Of a DNA stretch of 64,000 bases, positions 1-11,719 are shown piece by piece; the first letter of the stretch is position 1; every line of letters begins with the position of its first letter. The DNA is taken from the NCBI GenBank assembly GCA_949752735.1, contig OX457050.1, positions 39,781,553-39,845,552 on the forward strand, written 5' to 3'. This stretch comes from Lumbricus terrestris (taxonomy: Eukaryota > Annelida > Clitellata > Crassiclitellata > Lumbricidae). The translations under genes and the position numbers were made by a program. The notes under the pieces are model-generated. The model did not search any database. It was not told where the DNA came from and was given only the letters and a program-made list of their open reading frames with translations.

Positions 1-1
1 T

Positions 2-1114
2 GCGAGATCCCACAATGGCGAAAAACCATACAAATGCAAGTTATGTCAGATATCATTTACTCGAGTTGGTGATCTGAAAGTGCACATGAGAATTCATACT
101 GGCGAAAAACCATACAAATGTGAGTTATGTCAGAAATCATTTACTCAAGGTGGTCATCTGACTGAACACATGAGAATGCATACTGGAGAAAAAACATACA
201 TATGTCAATTTTGTCAGAAATCATTTGCTTCAGCTGGTCATCTGAAAAGACACATGGTAACCCATACTGGCAAGAAACCATACAAATGTGAGTTTTGTCA
301 GAAATCATTTACTCAAGGTGGTTATCTTAAAATACACATGAGAACCCATACTGGCGAGAAACCATACAAGTGTCAGATATGTAAGAAATCATTTACTAAA
401 GCTAGCATTCTGAAAGCACACGTGAGAACCCACAATGGCGAGAAACCATACAAATGTCAGATATGTAAGAAATCATTTACTCAATGTGGTAATCTGAAAA
501 GACACATGACAACCCATACTGGCAAGAAACCATACAAATGTAAGTTATGTCAGAAATCCTTTACTGAAGGTGGTAATCTGAAAAAACACACGAGGACCCA
601 TAATGGCGAGAAGCCATACACATGTAAGTTGTGTCAGAAATCATATACTCAAAACAGTGTTCTGAAGACACACATGAGAACCCATACTGGGGAGAAACCA
701 AACAAATGCGAGTTTTGTCAGAAGTCATTTACTACAGGTAGTCATCTGAAAGTACACATGAGAATCCATCGTGGAGAAAAACCGCAAAGGTGTCAGTTAA
801 GTCAGGAGTCATATAAGTTAGGCAGTGATCTATCTCGGTGCAGTGCTGATGATATTGATAAACCATATGAACGCATGCAAATAAAATTGGCTCATGACTG
901 CAATGAAATGACAATAACTCTACCAAAAAGTCGTCATCGAGAATGTGATTTCATTGACAACATCGAATCAACTGAGGATGCAAAACCGTTTGTGGAAAAT
1001 TCGTTTGGATGTGGTATATGCGGTGAAATGTTTGAAATTGAGAAGGAATTTCTGGAGCATTGTACTAGCCACTGCTTTTCGTCAGTTGACGACCTATTTG
1101 CTGATATTTGCTGA
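2..1114 (+). CDS. C2H2 zinc-finger protein A, 5'-truncated by window edge
   Basis: The frame is open from the left edge to a TGA at 1112-1114, so the N-terminus lies outside the window. Nine consecutive C2H2 fingers with TGEKPY-type linkers are visible, each of the form CxxC-x12-H-x3-H. A tenth (QRCQLSQES...) has lost its second Cys and its His residues. A roughly 100-residue linker-tail follows, ending in one atypical finger ([20 protein letters not shown], then TSH). Tandem C2H2 arrays usually bind DNA; nuclear DNA binding is inferred from the family, not shown. The tail closely matches gene H at 49.2 kb, so A and H are close paralogs. No start codon can be assigned. No SCAN, KRAB or BTB domain is visible in the part present. 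Confidence 0.9.
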   Translation, partial: ARSHNGEKPYKCKLCQISFTRVGDLKVHMRIHTGEKPYKCELCQKSFTQGGHLTEHMRMHTGEKTYICQFCQKSFASAGHLKRHMVTHTGKKPYKCEFCQKSFTQGGYLKIHMRTHTGEKPYKCQICKKSFTKASILKAHVRTHNGEKPYKCQICKKSFTQCGNLKRHMTTHTGKKPYKCKLCQKSFTEGGNLKKHTRTHNGEKPYTCKLCQKSYTQNSVLKTHMRTHTGEKPNKCEFCQKSFTTGSHLKVHMRIHRGEKPQRCQLSQESYKLGSDLSRCSADDIDKPYERMQIKLAHDCNEMTITLPKSRHRECDFIDNIESTEDAKPFVENSFGCGICGEMFEIEKEFLEHCTSHCFSSVDDLFADIC

Positions 1115-1500
1115 TTTGTAATTAAAGATAAATAATTATATGAAGTTGAAGACTGAGGAAAGGCTGAGATACTAAGTCGTTATATAAATTAGATGTGCAA
1201 TTACTGTGCCGATATACAAAGAGAAATGTTTTGTATGCTTGTGTCTGACTGTCTGTTTCTGTGTTTTTGTGTACGTGTGGCTGTCTGCCTGTGTGTTTGG
1301 TTGACCTGTTTGGGTGAATAGGTGTTTACCGTAATTCATTGTTTGGACTTTGTGTGGCAATACACAATGCGCTTTGTAGTGTCGGTCGGACGCGTGGTAC
1401 AATGAACAAAAGGCGTCTATTTCATACATGAAAGGTTCCACTGTTGTGAGTAGATGTCATAAAATCACATTGACTTACTAGTATTAGCAAATGGTCCCGA
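1115..1500 (+). repeat. 3' flank shared with A' fragment and gene H
   Basis: The sequence after the stop codon (TTTGTAATTAAAGATAAATA, then a stretch rich in TGTCTGACTGTCTGT) recurs with substitutions at 5051-5390 and 50680-51060. It is duplicated 3' flank or 3' UTR of the A/H type genes. AATAAA-like hexamers near 1129 may serve polyadenylation, but this is not certain. Confidence 0.7.
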
Positions 1501-1789
1501 AATTAATCTGCCTGCCGGACGCTTATACCCGAATCCCAAGCCGTACAGCACTTCAGAGATATTTTGTTTCCGTAAACTGGGTGTTGTATGAACGATGAAA
1601 ACATGATATTACTTCTGACGTATTGCAGTATCATTAGAAGCTGGATGAGCATGGTTTTATGTAAAATTTTTACCGTAAAACTTGAGGCTGGAATAATGAT
1701 AAAAATATTTTTAGTTGAAGTAGAAGTTCGATGAATAACGTTACTGTGATATAGTATAATTAGAAGTTGGATGCCAATGGCAGCCATTT
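1501..1789. other. Intergenic, no recognised feature
   Basis: AT-rich DNA between the duplicated gene flank and a repeat block. No gene, RNA or repeat structure is recognised. Confidence 0.5.
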
Positions 1790-3195
1790 TTCAAAATGGC
1801 CGACCAATATACATATCTTTTAAAGATCTTAGCTTCTATTTCTCTTAGAATCGTCATCTTGGTGCCTAAACATACATTTTTGGTGGTAAGAATTCCAATG
1901 GAGCCATCTAAAACTTCCTATGGACTCAGTGGCGGCCATTTTTCAAAATGGCCGATCAAAATAGTTTTTTTCAATATCTCAGCATTCACTTCACTTCACT
2001 CAAAATCGTCAACTTGGTGCCTAAGCATACATTCGTAGGGGCACGGACTCCATTGGGCCATCTAAGACTTTCTATGGCATCAGTGGCGGCCATTTTTCAA
2101 AATGGCCGACCAGAATGTTTTTTTCAATATCTCAGCATTTAATTAACTTAGAATCGTAATTTTGGTGCCTAAACATACATTTTTAGAGGCAAGGATTCCA
2201 ATGGGGCCATTTAAAACTTCCTATGGCATCAATGGCGGCCATTTTCCAAAATGGCCGAGCCATCTGAATTTTTTAAAAATTTCTTAGCATTCAATTCACC
2301 CAAAATCGTCATCTTGGTGTCTAAATATCGAAATGTAGGGACAAGGGCTGCAATAGGGTCAATGTAGATTTTCACCATGGCCCAAACGTTGGCCATTTTC
2401 AAAATGGCCGACCAAAATACCAAATTATCACTATAGGAACTTCAGTCTACTTAGAATCGTCATATTCGTGTTTAAACATACATATTAAGGGCTAAGTATT
2501 CCAAAGCCCCAAGAACTCTTAAATTGTGGTGAAAAATTGCGTAAATGTGGAGTGAATTCCTATCTTTGGGTAGGCCATTTTGTAAAATGGCTGCCATTGA
2601 AACGATGGGGAAATTTGCGAAGGCCCCATTGCTGGAATAGATCCATTGCCCTTAAAGGCATATGTTTATACAGCAATATGATGATTATAAGAGAATTTGA
2701 AGCTAGGATAGTAATATTTTCTGATTTTGGTCGCCATGTTGGAAAATGGCAGCCATTGACACCATGAGGAACTTTGTTCTAGTTCTATTGGAATCTTTGC
2801 TCTTAAATGCGTATGCTTGGACAATAGGATGACGATCCCAAATGAACTGAAAGCCGAGATATTGACAAATACTTCCTTTTAGATCCGCCATTTTGGAAAA
2901 TGGCCGCTATTAAGGTCATAGTTAATATTTGATGGTTCCATTGCAATTCTTGACCCTTAATGTGTATGTTTTGACACCAAGAAAACAATCCCAAGTGAAC
3001 TGAGAGCCGAGATATTGACAATTCCATCTTTTTTGGTCGGCCATTTTGGAAAATGGCCGCTATTGAGGCCATGAGAAAATTTGGGATGATTCCATTGGAA
3101 TTCTTGACCATAAATGTGTTTGTTTTAACACCAAGATGTGGATTTTAAGTGAATTTGAAGCTGAGATATTGAAATATCTGTACGTCGATCGGCCA
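1790..3195. repeat. Inverted (fold-back) array of ~152-bp units
   Basis: A unit of about 150-154 bp recurs around the palindromic core CCATTTT(C/GG)AAAATGGCC. Cores lie near 1793, 1945, 2098, 2247 and 2400 in one orientation, and near 2734, 2889 and 3042 in the opposite orientation, with a degenerate one near 2573. Each unit also holds ATCTCAGC and TTGGTGCCTAAACATACAT in the left half; their reverse complements appear in the right half. The block is therefore a large imperfect hairpin of satellite-like units, most likely a fold-back transposable element. Small ORFs here are by-products of the repeats. Confidence 0.75.
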
Positions 3196-3346
3196 ACAAA
3201 ATACATGGGATACTAAGCAAGAAGACGGTAACTCAAGTTACTGCGTTTTTGCTTAGCACCATGATACCTAAATTGAGTTACTGTTAATTTCGTTTCCGTT
3301 TTTTTTCCATGTTCCGGTACAGATACCATTTCCTCGCTCATATATA

Positions 3347-4749
3347 CAGGGTGGCTTAAAAAAAATGTACCACCGGGGAAAATGCGATATCTTCGCAGCC
3401 GATTGAGGTTTTTCTGCGAAAATTTCACAATTTGAAGGGGAATGAATATCCAACAACCCCTGAAAGTTTCATATGAAACTTTTCATGTTTGCAAAAGTAA
3501 CAGCTGTTCAAACTTAAAATTTCGTTTTTTTCAATTATCCGGAGAATCATGCTCCAATACATGTGATTTCATTAAGATGTTTGGCAAATTACCTCACACA
3601 AATTGATGATGATGTCATGCGACCTCACTATGAGCTGCAAAGAAGCTGTTTATGAAGCAATCTGCTGGTATTTGGTGATATTTTATAGATTAAGGTCTCA
3701 ATTCGTGAACCCATTACTGAACGTCATGGGCAAAGTTTCTGCGAAAGATAAAATGAGAACTCGGACTTTGCATGAACAGAGATTGGGACATCGTGTGATC
3801 ATAGCAAAATACCCAGTGAAAAGTGGAGCCTGAGCACATCGAAGGCTGCAAACATGGTTGTGTAACGAAGATCAGATGTCGGAAGAGAGGCAGGAAGTGG
3901 CCGCTTGGCCTGATGAAAAAAACACGATTTTCAAGAAATTTGCTTAGTAATCGAAAGGGTCAAGTTTGCACAGCACATCGTTGGTTTCGACATCAGATAA
4001 TAATGCTGGCGTGTGTTACGGCTGCAAGAAAAGACTGCATTTAATCCCATTCAGTTGGCTAGATGTCAAACTCATCTTTGAACTCTCTTACCCAGATTCA
4101 TTGAAGACCAGTTGTGCTAAAAAAAACTGGCTTTATTTTCCAGCAGGACGGTGCGTCTGCTTGTTCGCACGGCAAGGCTGATTATGATGGCGCTACCTTA
4201 TTGCCATCAACCGAAGTAAATGCATTGGCAAAGATGACTTACAAACTCGCCAGACCTTAGCCCTCTTGCTTATCACGTCTGGTGAGCTACGATGGAACGC
4301 TGCAAGATATTTAATCCCAAATTGGAGAACATTGGCCAGCTGAAGCAAGTCTTGCTGCTAACGTGGGGTCAGTTGCCGCAGGACCCGACCAACAAGGCCA
4401 TAATGAGCTTCACAAAAAGAATTTGAGCTTGTGTTAAGGCAGGGAGTGGACACTCTCATTATGCCTTACAATAAACTGCAAAACGGAATGTTGAGGTCGT
4501 AGTGAAAAGTGATATCATTTGACTTGGAAATCTACAAGTGACGTCAATTTTCCGCGAATAATTGAAAAAACGAAATTTTAAGTTTGAACAGCTGTAACTT
4601 TTGCAAACATGAAACGTTTCAAATGAAACTTTCAGGGATTGTTGGAAATTCATTCCCCTACAAATTAGGAAATTTTCGCAGAAAAAGTTCAATCGGTTGT
4701 GAAGATATCGCATTTTCCCCGATGGTACATTTTTTTTGGAGCCACCCTG
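3347..4749 (+). mobile_element. mariner-like DNA transposon with ~200-bp terminal inverted repeats, defective
   Basis: The ends are inverted repeats: CAGGGTGGCT at 3347 and its complement ending at 4749, with matching extending about 200 bp inward. Both arms contain GGGGAAAATGCGATATCTTC in opposite orientations. A TA dinucleotide flanks each end (3345-3346 and 4750-4751), as expected for Tc1/mariner insertion. The 1.4-kb interior holds a decayed transposase. The element separates two stretches that each contain TTTTTGCTTAGCAC, so it may have landed in an older repeat. Confidence 0.8.
3720..4440 (+). pseudogene. mariner-like transposase remnant
   Basis: Fragments in shifting frames match the mariner transposase layout. 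Near 3752 a segment reads MRTRTLHEQRLGHRVIIAKY, the N-terminal helix-turn-helix region. Near 4000-4050 is GVCYGCKKRLHLIPF, near 4135-4160 a FQQDGAsA-like stretch holding the second catalytic Asp region, and near 4260-4440 a DYHVW-like and LPQDPTNKAIMSFTKRI C-terminus. Several stop codons and frame changes separate these pieces, so no active enzyme can be made. The assignment is by recalled family motifs. Confidence 0.7.
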
Positions 4750-4848
4750 TATATGATAGAATATGTTGTCAGGATGTGAAAACAAGTGCTAACTCAAAAA
4801 CAGAAAAAATTGAGTTACTGTCTTTTTGCTTAGCACGGCAGTAGGCCT

Positions 4849-5050
4849 ATAGCTCTACCAAAAAGTCGTCATCGAGGATTTGATTTCATTGACAACATCG
4901 AATCACCTGAGGATGCCAAACCGTTTGTGGAAAATTCGTTTGGATGTGGTATATGCGGGGGAAATGTTTGAAATTGAGAAGGAATTTCTGGAGCATTGTA
5001 CTAGCCACCGCTTTTCTCCAGTTGACGAATTATTTGCTGATCTTTGCTGA
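4849..5050 (+). pseudogene. Fragment of the C-terminal tail of an A/H-type zinc-finger gene
   Basis: The sequence from TAGCTCTACCAAAAAGTCG through the FGCGIC module to a TGA at 5048-5050 matches the tail of genes A and H. No finger array precedes it; the mariner element ends 100 bp upstream. One inserted G in ATATGCGGGGGAAATG (genes A and H have GCGGTGAAATG or GCGATGAAATG) shifts the frame inside the terminal finger. It is a broken partial duplicate. Its 3' flank (5051-5390) is also duplicated from the same source. Confidence 0.85.
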
Positions 5051-5384
5051 TTTGTAATTAAAAATAAATACATGAAGACTGAGGAAAGACTGAGACACTG
5101 TTTCTGTGCCGAGATACCAACACATTTTTGTGCGCTTGTGTCTGACTGTCTGTCTCTGTGTTTTTTGTACGTATGGCTGTCTGTGTGTCAATAGGTGTTT
5201 ACTGTAATTCATTGTTAGGTCTTTTTGTGACATTGTGCAAATATACAATGCGCTTTGCAGTGTGGGTTGTACAATCAAAAACGGTCTCTTTCATACTTAA
5301 AAGGATCCATTGTTGTGAATAGAGGTAATAAAATCACATGAATTTATTATTATTAACAAGTGGTCCCAAAAGGGTCTCTATAGG

Positions 5385-5700
5385 CGAAATAGAGGCTGGA
5401 TTGACGAAAACAACACTAGAGAAATAGAAGCTGGATGAAGGTTCTCTATAGGTGAAATGGAAGCTGAATGAATATTCTCTTTAGAGAAATGGAAGCTGGT
5501 TGAAGGTTTCTATAGGTGAAATGGAAGATGGATGAAACTTCCCCCATAGGTGAAATGAAGGCTGGATGAAGGTTCTCTATAGGTGAAATGGAATCTGGAT
5601 GAAACTTCTCCATTGGTGAAATGGGGGCTGGATGAAGGTTCTCTATTGGTGAAATGGAAGCTGGATGGATGTTCTGTAAAGGTGAAATATTTAAATGGGC
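5385..5700 (+). repeat. ~33-bp minisatellite, core GGAAGCTGGAT
   Basis: About nine imperfect copies of GGTTCTCTATAGGTGAAATG followed by GAAGCTGGATGAA. The same unit recurs at 10630-10985 and once near 15630. Because the period is close to 33 bp, open frames run through on the minus strand; they do not look like genes. Confidence 0.8.
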
Positions 5701-5861
5701 GCAATTAAATACCTGTTTTAAGTGGGGGTAACCTGAAACCGGTTTCAAATTACCCCTGTGGGTATCTTGAAACCGGTTTAATCATACCTCCAATCTGAAA
5801 TCGGATTCAAGTTACCGGGCTGGGGGGGTAATGCTTGCGGTTCACTATCAACAGGGTCCAC

Positions 5862-6957
5862 TTCAAAAGGGCGGAAATTAATAGAACGCATTGTTTTTAA
5901 AGCACACGGTCGAAAGGGCGCATGTTTAAAAGACCGCAATTAAAAGGGCGCATGCATCCACCGTTTAAAGAGCTTTCGTCCAGCTTCTATTTCTTAAGCA
6001 TTATTTTCATCAATCCAGCTCCTATTTCATCAATAAAAGAGCATTCATCCAGCTTCCATTTCTTAAACAATATTTTCGTCAACCCAGCTTCTATTTCTCA
6101 TTAAAAGAACATTCATCCAGTTTCCATTTCTTAAACAATATTTTCGTCAATCCAGCTTCTATTTCTCATTAAAAGAAACTTGATCCAGCTTTCATTTCAT
6201 AATCGTTCTTTTCTTACAGACCTCTTCAAATTCTTCTTTTCATCATTTCGTTTCAATCCATTGGTCTTCAATTGCTCGTCGTCTTAATAACACACCCTTT
6301 ATTTACCCTTTTCGGTTCCCTTTGGTCTTTTAAAACTTGCACACGTTGATTGCCTTTTCGTTGTATTCATTTGCGGGTATCGTTTTACAATGACTCGGTA
6401 GCAAGTACCGTTTTTTTTATAAATTCGATGAAAAATATTTTCTCACGAAATTGAAGCGGGATTTTGCGCGTGAGGGTCGGTTAGGGCTCAGGTTAGGCGC
6501 CGTGAGGGTCGGTTAGGGTTAGTTTTAGGGTTAGTGCAGTCATATATGCTGAAATTGAAGCTGGATTGATAAACAATAATTTTCAATGAAAAATGGCTGA
6601 AAAATATTTGCTGACGAAATAGAAGCGGGATTTATCGAACAAATTCTTGCCTAAAGAGAAGCTGGATCGATTAAAATTATTCTCGGCAAACTAGAAGTTG
6701 GATTTATTAAAGATAACAACGCTGCAACGATATCTACCGAGTCATTGTAGAACGATTTACCGAGTCATTGTAGAACGCTACCCATTTGCGTCCTTTTGAT
6801 TGCGCCCTTTTGATCACTCTTATAATGTTTGTTTTTTTCGCTGTGCGATCTAAAAACAATGCTCTCTCTTGATTGCGCCCTTTTGATTGCGCCCTTTTGA
6901 AATTCACCATGTTGATAGGATACCATGTACGGAGGGTATTTTGAAACCTTTACACCG
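5862..6957. mobile_element. Non-autonomous inverted-repeat element, AAAGGGCGCAAT type
   Basis: Left arm TTCAAAAGGGCG (5862) and right arm CGCCCTTTTGAA (ending 6901) are inverted repeats. Both contain tandem AAAGGGCGCAATTAAAAGG-like subrepeats and a GCATTGTTTTTA stretch. Similarity continues outwards (CTATCAACAGGGTCCAC against the complement of GTTGATAG), and the right side ends with an ACCTTTACACCGG motif at 6957 that recurs at 11112 and, inverted, at 41563. The interior has ATCCAGCTTCCATTTC copies (5955-6200) in one orientation and GAAGCTGGATTGAT copies (6540-6720) in the other. There is no coding capacity. The left limit and target duplication are not resolved. Confidence 0.6.
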
Positions 6958-7097
6958 GACCACCACAGACTATTTTTACGGACAAGTTGGACAACCCTTT
7001 TGACTCGACGCCGCGCTTGTTGATAAGCTCGTGCCCAGCGGATGGCCTTCGAGTAGCGCTTTGGAAATTGATGCTGGATATTAATATTACGATTACG

Positions 7098-7190
7098 ATG
7101 ATATTCACCAGATGGCAGAACCATACCTTTAAACCCAGTTTCCATTACCAACGAGCACTCATCTGGTATCGCTCGCCATTTTGTACGAAT
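7098..7190 (+). repeat. Dispersed short repeat with CTCF-like and YY1-like motifs, copy 1
   Basis: TCACCAGATGGCAG at 7105-7118 fits 13 of 14 positions of the CTCF core consensus CCASYAGRKGGCRS. TCGCCATTTTG at 7173-7183 is the complement of a YY1-like AAAATGGCG site. The same pairing recurs five more times in the window. Motif fits are by eye; binding is inference. Confidence 0.55.
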
Positions 7191-7387
7191 AGACGGTAGT
7201 GAGATTTCTGTATAAATATATTTTATAAGACAATTGGTTATTGTTACTGACGTCTCGGTAGGAAGTAAACAGTATGGCGGTCACAGATACACGCAGAATA
7301 GAGCGGCCTCAACTCCGGCGATAAACTGGTCTCCCTGACGTGACTTGTGGGCGCTGAGAAATTCTCAAAGGTTTACGTTAGGGCCTA

Positions 7388-8199
7388 GGGGAGAGCGGGG
7401 CATAACGGGATACTTAAGGCATTTTGAAGTTTAGGCCTACACCATATAAATAATAAGAAATCAGTGCTTTTTTTGTACCCACATTATGCAGGCATATAAT
7501 AACGTACGACATAGACTAGAATAATTTACTTAAGCATCAACTACACAGGAGATACAATTTTTTTACCAACAGCCCCCGAAATCCCGTTATGCCCCAACAC
7601 CAGAGGTAAAATTTAATGAGATACCTATTCCATCATGCCCCGTAAACATGCAAAATTCTATGCTCTAAAAAAAAGTGCCACTTATTTTTATTATTGCTCA
7701 TTTTATAATGCTAACAATGATTAAGACGTAAGGGGTACATAGAACCCATGAAATATTAAAATATGAGAAATACGGGGAAAATAGCTGTAGAAGCATGAAA
7801 TGGGGCAAAATGGGATATCTGTATCCCATTATGCCCCAATATACCACAATTGTAAACCCGCCATTTTGACACAAAATACTGAACTTGTACAAATTTTCAT
7901 ATGGAAATATCTCACTTTATATATTACCCTATACATGGATGGTTTAAGCTAAATTTTATATTGCTCCACTGTTTGTAGACAATTTTTGAATTATGAACGT
8001 ACCTTATATCGGAGAGCGTAAAAATGAACTTTTCATCATAAAAATTGCAAGACGCTTCGGAATCGAAAATGCTTTCGTCCTTCACCTTCAAAGATGCATT
8101 ACTTCCGTTTGAAATTTTTTCGTATTTTTTAAGTTAGTAAGATCGACAATAATGAAGTTTTCCGTTATGCCCGCTATCCCATTATGCCCCGCTCTCCCC
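7388..8199. mobile_element. 812-bp MITE with GGGGAGAGCGGGGCATAAC ends
   Basis: The first bases GGGGAGAGCGGGGCATAACG (7388) are matched by the inverted CATTATGCCCCGCTCTCCCC ending at 8199, a near-perfect inverted repeat of about 25 bp. TA lies immediately outside each end (7386-7387 and 8200-8201). Subterminal copies of TATGCCCC occur near 7589, 7640 and 7831. No transposase is encoded. TA flanks suggest a Tc1/mariner-type partner, but several superfamilies share this. Confidence 0.75.
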
Positions 8200-8343
8200 T
8201 ACATAACATTACATTATAACTATAGGCGTTCAAGTCGACTACTGACTTTTCCGTTACTTTACTGCACACAAAGTGCAACAGATTTCTGAGCTCGGGTGGG
8301 GCACTTGAAACCATTATGTCGATGCATTTGTTAATTTTGAATT

Positions 8344-8470
8344 TCGAATATTCACTAGATGGCAGAGGAATATTTCTCAATCCACTTCTGTGGATGCCAT
8401 TACATAAAAGTTATATAATATAAGGTCGTTGCATAAAAGCATAAGACTGGATTCGCTCGCCATTTTGTAC
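8344..8470 (+). repeat. CTCF-like/YY1-like repeat, copy 2
   Basis: TCACTAGATGGCAG at 8352-8365 (13 of 14 CTCF consensus positions) and TCGCCATTTTG at 8457-8467. The intervening DNA resembles copies 1 and 3, and GGTAAACGTGTATTTTAG downstream recurs near copy 5. Confidence 0.55.
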
Positions 8471-8814
8471 GAAGGGAACGGGTAAATTCCGATTTGCGTT
8501 TAAACAGTTTTTGGTAAACGTGTATTTTAGTATCTTAAATTATTTTCACGCTTATAATGGCACAAAAAGCGCCGTAAATTATTCCAAACAGCGTACATTT
8601 GACCAACTCATGGAACAGCATACTTAAAATATGTTGAGAACAAGAATATTGACAGAAAATAAGTTTTTAAAATGTCACATTTCCCATGCGAAATCGCCGT
8701 TCGAATCGCCATTGAACCACAACATTTGCCCGGAAGTTGCGTACGCGCACAAACCATCGACGTATATTGGTCCATGCGACTATAAATAACGTGTACGTCA
8801 AGACTTCAGTCCTA

Positions 8815-10390
8815 AGTTCAAAATGAGAAATGGAAGCTGGATGAACGTATTTCTAGATCTGAAATAGAAGTCGGATTGATGAAAAAACGTTTAAGTAATG
8901 GAAGCTGGATGATGGTATTCTTATATCTGAAATAGAAGCTGGGTTGACAAAATAACGGGCGAGAAATAGAAGCTGGGTTAATAAAAATATTATAGCTTAA
9001 ATTGGAGCTGGATTGATGAAAATGTTGTTGATTAAATTAGAGCTGGATGGATGAAAATGTTCTTGATTAAATTGGAGCTGGATGGATCAGGATCTTCTTA
9101 ATTAAATAGGAGCTGGATTGGTGAAAATGTTCCCGATTAAATTGGAGCTGGATTGATGACAAATAATCACTACTGAAGCAGAAGTTGGATTCATAAAACA
9201 GGTGATGCAATTGAAAAGCTGGACTTTTACTTACTTACTTATTTCTTTTGCCTGCTGTGTTATTGCACACATGCCGCACGCAACTTCCGGAAAGGGTCAG
9301 AATTGAATAACAACTTCGATCGGCGGTTTGTTATGACAAAATATTACAAGTTTTCAATCGATTTCCTTCTTTTTTAGAAATTCTAAGTATAATAATACAT
9401 CAGTTAGGCAATAGCACGTTGGCATAACTATTTTAAGGCGCTTTTTGTGCCATTATAAGCGTGAAAATAATTTAAGGCAAAACTGTATTTTAGCGTATTT
9501 TATTCCAAACGTGTAAACTAAAAAAAAAATAGCGTATTTAATTAAAACTGATGGAGAAGTTCAGTGATTTCGGTTCATTGTCAAATAGTACTTCAAATAA
9601 GGTATAGTTCAGCCAAAGCAGACAATATTTACCCGAAGATTTGGCTTTCTCCTGCTTGTAAAATGTGTTCGAGTATAAGAGCTGGATCGTTGAAAATAAC
9701 GCATGAGTAACGGAAACCGGAATAAATATTGTTACACATGAAATAGAAGCTGGATTGACGAAAATGTCGTAGATTGGAGCTGGATTGATCAAAACGTCTT
9801 GCCTTAAATTGGAACTGGATTGATGAAAATATTCTTGATTAAGTTGAAAATGGATTGATGAAAATCGTCCTGATTAAATTTGAGCTGGATGGATGAAAAT
9901 GTTTTTGATTAAATTGAAGCCGGGTTGATGAAAATCTTTTTAATTAATTTGGAGCTGGATGGATGATAAAACGTTTGAGAAATCGAAGCTGGATGAATGT
10001 GTTTTATATGTCTGAAATATAACCGGGATCAAAGTATTTTATATCTGAAATAGAAGCTGAATGAATGATAAAACGCTAAAGAAATCGAAGCTGGAAAAGG
10101 GTTATATGGATGTTAAATAGAAGCTGGACTAATGTCATTATAGATCTGAAAGAGAAGCCGGATAAATGATGAAACGCTTAAAAAATGGAAGTTGGATGAA
10201 TGTTTTTATATATCTGAAACGATTTTTATAACATAATACACAAATACACACGCTAAATAATAAAATACGCTAAAATACATGATATCGATTTTGAGATAAT
10301 AAAATACGCTAAAATACAGTTTTACCGAAGTTGGATTCTTACAAATAATTCATGCCAACGTAGAAGTCGAACTGATGAAAATAATTATGC
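8815..10390 (+). repeat. Irregular minisatellite tracts, core GGAAGCTGGAT(T)GATGAAAA
   Basis: Dozens of degenerate copies, spaced about 33-42 bp, of AAATTGGAGCTGGATTGATGAAAATGTTCTT and variants fill 8815-9215 and 9665-10240. A 450-bp stretch between them lacks the core. The block around 9420-9500 and 10240-10320 has TTTTAGCGTATTTTATT-like AT-rich repeats. No gene is seen. Confidence 0.7.
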
Positions 10391-10475
10391 GGCGCAAGCG
10401 ATTAATCTGGAACGTTAAAGCAAACCGAATATGCGGAGTCATAGCCAAAACGGTTGCTGATGCTGTTTCTAATGG

Positions 10476-11112
10476 GGCGCGGACATTTCCCCCCTGGACA
10501 AAAACCCTCCCGGGCAAAAACCCTCTTGGACAATAACCCCGGACAATTCCCCTCAGGGTAGGATAAAGAAAACCTGGTAGAACATAATTATTGCATATAA
10601 GTGATTGTACTATAAAATGCTGTTCTAAGGAACGAAGTGGTTCTCTATAGGTGAAATGGAAGCTGGATAAAGGTTCTCTATAGGTAAAATGGAAGCTGGA
10701 TGAAGGTTCTCGGTAGGTGAAATGGAAGCTGGCTTGACGAAAACAACGCTAGAGAATTTGAAGATGGATGACGGTTCTCTATTATTGAAATGGAAGTTGG
10801 ATGAAGGTTCTCTATAGGTGAAATGGAAGCTGGATGAAGGTTCTCTATAGGTGAAATGGAAGCTGGATGAAGGTTCTCTATAGGTGAAATAGAACGCTTG
10901 ATTGACGAAAACAATGCTAGAGAAATGGAAGCTGGATGAAGGTTCTCTATAGGTGAAAAGGAAGCTGGATACTGTTTTCACTGGGGTAACTTGAAACCGT
11001 AGGGGGTTAGCATGAAACCGGTTTTGTCCTACCTCCCGGTAATCTGAAACTGGTTTCAAGTTACCGGGGGTAATGTTTAGGAGGGGGTAATTTGAAACCT
11101 TTACACTGGTAG
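10476..11112 (+). mobile_element. Composite inverted-repeat element fragments around a 33-bp minisatellite
   Basis: GGGGCGCGGACATTTCCCCC at 10477 followed by CGGGCAAAAACC and CGGACAATTCCCC subrepeats is the left end of the family also seen at 16.1 and 22.1 kb, including the downstream CTGGTAGAACATA...ACTATAAAATGC motif. An array of about nine 33-bp units (10630-10985) follows. The right side is of a different type: GTAACTTGAAACC and AATTTGAAACCTTTACACTGG ending at 11112. The two ends do not match, so this is either a nested or a hybrid element. Confidence 0.6.
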
Positions 11113-11719
11113 ATGTATGGTCAGTGATTATATGGTCCGTTTTCAGTATAGATATAGTATAGATGTAGGAGTTAAAATACTGAAACTCTGTGTGCAATAT
11201 ATGCATGCACCATTAGGTATTCATAACGAGGCTAGAAATCAGTCTGACATTTATGAAACAGAAATTAGTCATCAGTTCTAGACAGTTCTGAAATTAGTTT
11301 TATTCCATAGAACTAACTTATGTTTTCCTGTTCTTTGTCTTAATAGATGCTGGAAGTTTTTTTAACAAATGCATTATGTTAGAAGTCACAGTGAGAAAGC
11401 CTACTGCATCTCACTGATCTTCACCAAAGGCAACATTAGAGTCGTCTGTTTACACTGCTACCAAAGAAGAACAATAGAGTATGCCTTCTGCAAAAAATGA
11501 GAATTTCAATATTCGCAAACGGTTTTCTCTTTGGTCTCTTTGGGCAATTTCTTATTATATTTCGAAGGAACTTATACTGATTAAATGAAAACGTAAAAGA
11601 TGCACTTGCACCAAACAAAGCAGAAATACATCTGCTCTCAAACTCCAGATCAGAAAAACGCCAAACAATTCCAAAGAATCGTGACGTATTCTGGTAACTT
11701 AAAAGCCACATAACCAGCT
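11113..11719. other. Intergenic, no recognised feature
   Basis: AT-rich sequence upstream of the decayed gene B. A 91-codon minus-strand frame (11436-11711) has no recognisable content. Confidence 0.4.
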
